A DNA stretch of 64,000 bases from Phoronis australis (taxonomy: Eukaryota > Phoronida > Phoronidae). The position numbers were made by a program, and so were the translations under genes. Below, one piece after another: positions 51,701-60,700 of the stretch. The DNA lies in contig NMRA01000155.1 of NCBI GenBank assembly GCA_002633005.1, positions 452,275 to 516,274 of the forward strand, given 5' to 3'. The notes beneath the pieces were generated by a model, which made no database searches, was not told the DNA's origin, and worked only from the letters and a program-made list of their open reading frames with translations. Each line of letters starts with the position of its first letter. Within the stretch, counting starts at the first letter, position 1.

Positions 51701-54700
51701 CGCAGCATTTCTCTGATTGTAGGAAGTGTGTATAAGCCAGTCCAGTATCTCAAAGCCTGGTGCTTACATTGACTTGATTTGGTACCAGTTTTCTTGTTCT
51801 CTATAACATTAGCTTTTTTTCTTTTACTGTTTTGGGAGGGAACATTGTTCCTTATGAGAAAAGCTTTTAGACCTTTTTTGCAACTGTCTGCACTGATTTC
51901 ACAGCTCTGTGCCATTGTATACCCGCGTGATCTAGGTTTCATTGAAGCTCTTCATATAGTTTCTTTAATTGTTGGGTTAATCCAAATCAAAACAGTGGGG
52001 TTGTTAAGATACTTTAAACCTGGATTTACCAAACCTGCTCCCTGGTCTAACAAAACCAGACTTTAGGGCTTTTAAACCATGTTGGTGAAATGCAAGTTAG
52101 GTCTAAAATGAGACCAGGTTTAGGAAGACCAGGTTTAAGTCTTAAATCTGGTTTTGCTAAACCACCTTTATGAAATCGGCTGTAAGGATCTATATAAAAA
52201 TAAAAAGTATCAAAATTATGATAAATACTTTTAACAAATTAAATTTAATAAAACATGGTCCCAAGTGGGTGCAAAGTGAAAAAGTCAGAGCTATGCTTGA
52301 AAAGGTTGATTTTTCTTTCTGGAATATTTTTAAACAATGTCATTAGCACTGTTCTTCATAAAACTTTGTTGGAGTTATGTTGGAAACATGGTTCCACTGT
52401 CATTTGACTAAGTTCAAAATCAAAGTGATTTATATTAAATCATTTTTAGATCACGTTTCTGAGAGTTCTGTAGTAGCTGAGTGTGGAGAATCCCTTGATG
52501 GAAGCCCAACTCCGAAAGCAGTGTCTGAAGATGACCACTTACACCAGGTTTTTGTCACCAAGAACGTTGTACTGTGCACAGAGGTGAAGAAGAACTTTTT
52601 AGACATGTGCCATGGCAATCCTGCGGCATCCCACTATGTGAACTGTGAAGACAAACGCTTACCAAACAAGCTAAAAGATGTTGATGATTCGGCATACCCA
52701 CTTTTTGTGACCTCAAAACAGTTTCTTATTCTCCTCGATGGTTCTCTACCAGAACCGCACTTTTTCAGGAGGTCGGCTAGTGGACAGATTGTGAAACCTG
52801 TTCGAGGTTGGGATCTTACAGATGAAGATGAATTACCTGATCTTCATGACCCTTTTGAAGATTACGATGACAGTGAAAGTGATGATGAAGAAACAGAGGA
52901 AGAAGAGGATGCAGCTGCTCAGAGGAGAGATGAAGAAATAAAGGACATCAGAAGATCTGTTACGTATGAGGTGTTTTCTCATGAGCTTTGGCCAAAAATC
53001 AAACAAGATGGGTTTCAAGCTTCGTTGGTATGGGAAGAAATAATGTCATTCATCAAAGGTTCTATTGAAGCACTTGAGTCTGATGATGGTTATCTCCTAA
53101 AGGAGGACTATGTAAACCTTGGAAAGAAAAGAGCTCCTAATTATTGTCATTTGAGAGATACAATCTATGCTATCTTTCTGAAATACAAGAAGCAGCTCCG
53201 AAGTCGAGCCATGTTTGATGAGTGTGATGTTGTGTATCACATCTACAAGCGTTTGAAAGAAGAAGCACTGCCCAGATGGTTTATACATGAAGTTTATGTT
53301 GATGAGACTCAGGATTTTACACAGGCAGAACTCTCTCTTTTAATTCGATGTTGTCAAGATCCAAACAGAATGTTTTTGACTGGAGATACAGCACAAAATA
53401 TTATGAGGGGTATATCCTTCAGGTTCAAAGATCTTANATTGTCGTCAGCGCTTCGGGTTTGACTGAAGACAGTGCCTTCTGATTCTTCTGACAGAGTTCC
53501 ACCTCCATTGGACGCCGATTTAAGGTTGCCGCCCCCCTGTGGCCGCAAAAAATAAACATTAATGATGCGCAAGTAAATTTGGGCATTCATTATGTTGCGA
53601 CTAATCGTGAGCATTTACTTTAATGCCGGTGTGTACATGTGTTGGGCACAGACATTACAAAATGAAATATGTCCCCTCATGATATCCTATATATCTGCAA
53701 CTGGGACCCTCGCTGTTGTCATTCTTTGCAGTTTTTCCACTAATGACATTTTGGATCTGGCCTTCATTTGTAGTGATACCCTTTAACTGTTTGTCGCTGC
53801 ATTTCTCTGATTGTAGGAAGTGGGTAGCCAGTGCAGTATCTCAAAGCCTGGTGCTTACATTGACTTGGTACCAGTTTTCTTGTTCTTTATAACATTAGCT
53901 TTTTTTTTCTTTTACTGTTTTGGGAGGGAACATTGTTCCTTATGAGAAAAGCTTTTAGACCTTTTTTGCAACTGTCTGCACTGATTTCACTGCTCTGTGC
54001 CATATTGTATACCCACGTGATCTAGGTTTCATTGAAGCTCTTCAATAGTTTCTTTGTTGGGTTAATTCAAATCAAAGCAGTGGGGTTGTTAAGGTTCTTT
54101 AAACCTGGATTTACCAAACTTGCTCCCTGGTCTAACAAAACCAGACTTTAGGACTTTTAAACCATGTTGGTGAAATGCAAGTTAGGTCTAAAATGAGACC
54201 AGGTTTAGGAAGACCAGGTTTAAGTCTTAAGTCTGGTTTTGCTAAACCACCTTTATGAAATCGGCTGTAAGGATCTATATAAAAACAACAAATATCAAAA
54301 TGATGATAAATACTTTTAACAAATTAAATTTAATAAAGCATGGTCCCAAGTGTGTACAAAGTGAAAAAGTCAGAGCTATGCGTGAAAAGGTTGATTTTTC
54401 TTTCTGGAATATTTTTGAACAATGTCATTAGCACTGTTCTTCAAGAAACTTTGTTGGAGTTATGTTGGAAACATAGTTGCACTGTCATTTGACTAAGTTC
54501 AAAATCAAAGTGATTTGTATTAAATCATTTTAGATCACGTTTCTGAGAGCTCTGTAGTAGCTGAGTGTGGAGAATCCCTTGATGGAAGCCCAACTCCAAA
54601 AGCAGTGTCCGAAGATGACCACTTACACCAGGTTTTTGTCACCAAGAACGTTGTGCTGTGCACAGAGGTGAAGAAGAACTTTTTAGACATGTGCCATGGC

Positions 54701-57700
54701 AATCCTGCGGCATCCCACTATGTGAACTGTGAAGACAAACGCTTACCAAACAAGCTAAAAGATGTTGATGATTCGGCATACCCACTTTTTGTGACCTCAA
54801 AACAGTTTCTTATTCTCCTCGATGGTTCTCTACCAGAACCGCACTTTTTCAAGAGGTCGGCTAGTGGACAGATTGTGAAACCTGTTCGAGGTTGGGATCT
54901 TACAGATGAAGATGAATTACCTGATCTTCATGACCCTTTTGAAGATTATGATGACAGTGAAAGTGATGATGAAGAAACAGAGGAAGAAGAGGATGCAGCT
55001 GCTCAGAGGAGAGATGAAGAAATAAAGGACATCAGAAGATCTGTTACGTATGAGGTGTTTTCTCATGAGCTTTGGCCAAAAATCAAACAAGATGGGTTTC
55101 AAGCTTCGTTGGTATGGGAAGAAATAATGTCATTCATCAAAGGTTCTATTGAAGCACTTGAGTCTGATGATGGGTATCTCCTAAAGGAGGACTATGTAAA
55201 CCTTGGAAAGAAAAGAGCTCCTAATTATTGTCATTTGAGAGATACAATCTATGCTATCTTTCTGAAATACAAGAAGCAGCTCCGAAGTCGAGCCATGTTT
55301 GATGAGTGTGATGTTGTGTATCACATCTACAAGCGTTTGAAAGAAGAAGCACTGCCCAGATGGTTTATACATGAAGTTTATGTTGATGAGACTCAGGATT
55401 TTACACAGGCAGAACTCTCTCTTTTAATTCGATGTTGTCAAGATCCAAACAGAATGTTTTTGACTGGAGATACAGCACAAAATATTATGAGGGGTATATC
55501 CTTCAGGTTCAAAGATCTTAAAAGCCTCTTTCACTATGCACGTGAATCAAGCATCAACGTTCATGTTCCTCGAAAGGTTCACACTTTGACCTATAACTAC
55601 AGGTCACATGAAGGTGTTTTGGGCATGGCATCCAGTGTTGTTGATCTCATGACTCGGTACTTCCCAGAGTCCTTTGACAAGTTGAATAAGGACCAGGGTT
55701 TGTTCCATGGACCAAAGCCTATTCTTTTTGAATCCTGCAACTTTGACGAACTTGCCCTCATCCTGAGAAGCAACATTCGAAAGACGTCACACATTGAATT
55801 TGGTGCGCACCAAGTGATACTAGTTGCAGATGACGAGGCTAGAAACAGGCTTCCAGAAGAACTGAATCTGTGTTTAGCACTGACTGTTTATGAAGCAAAG
55901 GGATTGGAGTTTGATGACATATTGATTTACAACTTCTTCAAAGATTCCCCCGTGAGTATACAAGACATTTAGCAGCAGGCTGCTGTTTATTAGTAACAGC
56001 ATCCTTTGTGATGACTGAGAGTGATCTTACTTTTAATGGATACAAGATCTTTCTGCAAGATCCTGAGAAACTATTAAAGAGTCTTACTTCAGCTAACTTC
56101 GGAGCACAAATCTAAAGTAGTTCATTAGATTCAAACAGAATTTTCTGATACTTTTGATTTTTACACTATTCAAAACGACTGTTATGATTTTTTTAAAAGA
56201 ATGGTTCACTTTTGCATAAGGTGCTATCAAACATTAAGCTCTATGAAAAACTCGTAAATTTCAGAAAACGGCTGAAGTGACTACTTTGAATCCTCGTAAT
56301 ACTTACAAAGAACTTTGAGTTTTGGAGACTACTAAAAATCAAACTATTTGAAATTGGTGAAAAATGCCTTAAAAGTTGTTTTCCAACCGAGTTACTCTCT
56401 GTACTTGGTGATTTTAGTGTAACAGTAAAGTAATGTGAATAAAACACTTGTTCGATAAACTAATTTTGCTGCCCCTGGTCTTTTCTGAAATTTAGTCCTC
56501 AAAACTATATTGGTTACATCTGAGTTCTCATAACAGGTATCTAAGGCATGGAGGGTAGTTACAGGCTACCTAAAGGAAATTAACGAGACAAAGGCACACT
56601 CAGGTGGCAGGAAGGAAGTTGAGGAGATTAATATTGGTAAGCATTCCTTCATGCCATTTGTTGATGGCATTATTTTGACTTTGGAGAATCCAGTGGGAGG
56701 TCAAATTGGTTTGGGATACAGCTACTTAATTCAGCTTTTTGTTGTTCTGTTGGAAAATGTTGAGAAGTAATTGTTGATATGTTAGCTGTAGTTGATCCGT
56801 GTTGAATAAGTCCGAATGTTTTGTTTTTTTCACAGAGAATGCAAGTGCTATTGATTTTTATTCTAAGTTCAGAGTAACACGCTCTTATATATTAGCACAG
56901 TGTATCACTTATTGTCCACTTTGTCTACTAATCATTTAACTACAAACTCCTGTCTCGTTGAAGGTGATAAATTCTGCATAATCTACCTTTGGTAATAATA
57001 ATTTTCAATGTGACGTTAATGGGTCTGTCCATTGCTATTATTGTTTTCAGGTGAAGTAGAAGAACCGAAATCCCGGCCCTTACCGTTTGAGAAGTGCGAG
57101 CACCAGATATTGATATCTGAGTTCAAAAGCTTGTACACTGCCATAACCAGAGCGCGAGTGAATGTCTGGATTTTTGATGAAGATGAAGAGAAACGCGCAC
57201 CAATGTTTGAATATTTTAAGCAGCGTGGTATTGCAGAGGTCATCAAAATGAAAAATGAAGATGGGGGCAATGGTAAGCATTGTCTTCTGTTTCATAAATA
57301 CATTTTTGAGGCAAATATAACACCGCAATGCATCCACCTCAATTTGCTTGATCTTGGGTGCAGCTGGGCGTTCCACTTGTACTACAGTACTATGTATAAT
57401 TATACAGAGCTTACATGTTGTGTGTGGATTGGTTTGACTGTCTCTGATTACCAGAATGACTACTAAATTTACTATTAATTGTTCTAAACTATTTGTTTGG
57501 AGACCTATAGAACCCTACGCTGTGCTCGGGGGCCCACTTCTAAAACCAACGTTTTGGTTTGTGTCTTATGTTGAACCCTTTTTTCGGGTTTTTGAATATG
57601 TCGAGTTAACACAATCCCCACAACCCCCTCGGCCCACGACCCACAACCCCCATGACCTGTGGTAATAAATTATCTCTGGGCATTTACACATTTCATTTTC

Positions 57701-60700
57701 ATATTATGTCACTGAATGACTTTCCCCATCAGACTTACCTATAATGCGAATCTCAGTGCTCTGGTTCAAGTCTGGTGGTTAAAAACGGAAAGTTGCAGAG
57801 ACATAATCTGAATAAGCACTGAATAAGCAAATTGTGAGCGTGCTATTGTTGTGACGGAAATAGTTCCATGAGGTGCTATCAATGACCCTGTTCTTCAGAA
57901 CTTAGGGAGAGAGTATTGTTAACGTGAATGGACATAATTTCACATTTTTATTATTTCCTTTCTGTTGTATACTCATTTACAATATACTCTAAGTGACGTT
58001 GAGGTACCTTAGTCAACATTTTGTTTTTTCAAACTGTATTTACTGAAGAAATTACTTATTCGTCGGTTCCTCACATTTTCCCTAAAAGAGCTTGAACCTG
58101 CCATTCACTGAAGAGCAGACAAGACGATTACACTTTGCCGAGAAAAGTACTTGTAAGGTTGCTAGGTCTTTGATTTGATTGATTTGGTCGCATTGTTTTT
58201 CTTTCTGTTTTTGGCTTTCAAACTTGCCGAACCAACTTTCTTATTAATTGCAAAAGAAACAGGATAAAGCCAGCCGTGCTCACGGCCCGATGGTCATTGG
58301 TCCTGCAAGTCGGCGCTTGTTCTATGCTCAGATCTAGTCGAGCTTGTCTAGACTGGGTCGAGGGGGTTGCGGGCTGCAAAGTCATGGGTCGAGCTGGGAG
58401 CCATGGGTCGAGGGGGGGCTGTGCTGTGTGGGGGTCAAGGGGGTATTAGAACAATCTAGTTAACATTCCTAATTGCTCATGATAACATCTCTGATTCAAT
58501 GATTTCAATAGTTGCTTCACTCAGAAGGTTCACCGCCTGTTGATTTCCTTTAGTTTTAGGTTTTGTAATTTCAGATTGATCTAATTAGCATTTCAGCTAG
58601 CTTTGATTTTCATATCATTTTGTAGTTATTCATCAATTCATAATTAGTTTTCGAATTTCACCATTTAACCACCAGATTTACACTTCGGTTGAATTTTTGA
58701 CAGCCTTAAGTCATCACATTGGATCCTGTGAAAGTAATTTGAGCACTGCATGCTCACACACCATCTGTTTCTTTTCATTGTTAAGTATTATGACCAATGG
58801 TTCACGCCTTATTGTCACCAAAAGATGGCATGATAACATTTAATTTAGGCTTGATGAAGGAATTTGAAGCACAAAACTTGGATAGTAAACATGCAGACAC
58901 CAAAGTATGGATGCCAAAAAGATTAAGCATGGACCTGGAAATAAGATTATCATTAAAATCATTGAAATACATATCAATTGTCTTTCGATCATGATCACAA
59001 GCATTGTGCTTTCACATCTCATCTGCTACCTTTGGCGTTGGATGTCACCATAGATTATAGACCTTATAAACATCATTATACGTTATGTTGTTGAGAATGG
59101 ATACATGTTAAGTTTTTGCTACTTTCAGTCCTCGCAGATCAGACACCTGAGCGTCTTTTTATGGTTGAGTCGACCCCAAGTGACTGGAAGAAGCGTGCTG
59201 ATGAGTTTTACAAGAATAAACTCTTTAAGGTGGCTGCAAAGGCTTACTCCAGGGCAGGCGAAGAGAGAAAAAGAAAGGAATGTTTAGCCCATTTACGCTG
59301 GAAAAATATAAAAGCTATTAAAAGTCCAAAGAAACAGAAAGAAGAATTCATGGTGATAAGTGAAATGTTTCTGAATTGTGGTGATTACGAATCTGCGGCA
59401 CGATGTCTGCTGAGATCCAGAAAGTTACAGCTGGCAGCCCAACTGTATTATAAAATTGGAATGGTAGGTAATTAGTACCTTTAATTAACAGCACCTTTGT
59501 TGGAGTAACAAACTAGACCTCTAAGCCTGAAAATGGGGGAAGAAACATGTTTTTATCAACATTATGTCAAGATTTGAAGTGAATTTTAATACCGTACTTG
59601 TCCGGGTTACCGCCCAACCCAAAGTTTTCAATTTTTCGTTTTTAAGCGCCCATGCTCGGCTTACCACTCACCCCCAATTTTTTATGATCGAGACCTTGAA
59701 AGTGTGTGTGCTTTTGTGAACGTTCGTCTCGCAAAACTAAGATTCCAAAACATGCTCAACTCGCTTACCTTTCAATGACAATCAATCAGTTTTAGCGGAA
59801 CCGGGAACTATGGCGGAAAAATAACCGTATTCTCATGCTCTTTACTGAAGGAGACACAATCATTTTCTTTGATTCACTCGCAAAACTCGTGTCAGCATGT
59901 TCTGATCACTAAGACCGAGCACTTGTCAAAATGTATTTCATTGCTGTGGAAGAACCAACAAAGCGGTACTTGACAAGAATTTCAAGTCCATGGCCTACAT
60001 TTCTGGATTCCCCGTGACAGTACACGAAACATTACCACCCTGAGCAATGAAATAAAAAAAAACACGACCACACTCAGCTGGTACATGACCAACGATTTTG
60101 AAACTCCACTGTCACATATTATTTTGGATGCATTGTTTTGAATACAAGTTGATACTGGCAATTGTTCCGTGTCTTCGTTAAATGCATGTTTTTAATGACC
60201 TACTCCTGACATCAAAATGGAAGTGCCCAACCAAAATCAACAGCGCAAGAAATCAAGTTGTAATTAAGTATAAGTCGAACATTCTCTCCACATCTACATG
60301 GTCAAAAACTTTTTTTGAACTCTTGATTTGCCTGATGACTTTATACGTGATGTGTTTTTGCTTCATTATTTTCGCAGCCGATTGAACACCCCTAATGCCT
60401 AATAGTATTATCGCCCGATTGTTGAGCACGTGCTTTGAACAAACTCTGGGTGGTGGGTGTTGTAACACAGAAAGAAATATAAAATGTTACGTTGTTCAAA
60501 CGGTACAAAGTATTTAGAAGAATGACCGCCTGTCAATCATTAGCACATGTTTGGTTGCCAATTAAAGTAACTAGCGCAGCATATTTTTACAAAATCATCT
60601 ACTTCCTGCAATACGTACATGAAGATCCAGTGTAGTCTTGCGTGATCTTACTTTTCTCTCAAGAAACTTGCAATACTTAAGACACGTCTATCTGTAAGAA

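Noticed and set aside
52450-55951. A true duplication of the helicase domain in one protein
   Set aside because: The first copy is cut off by an N in mid-exon and the second starts from upstream intron sequence; contig overlap explains it better.
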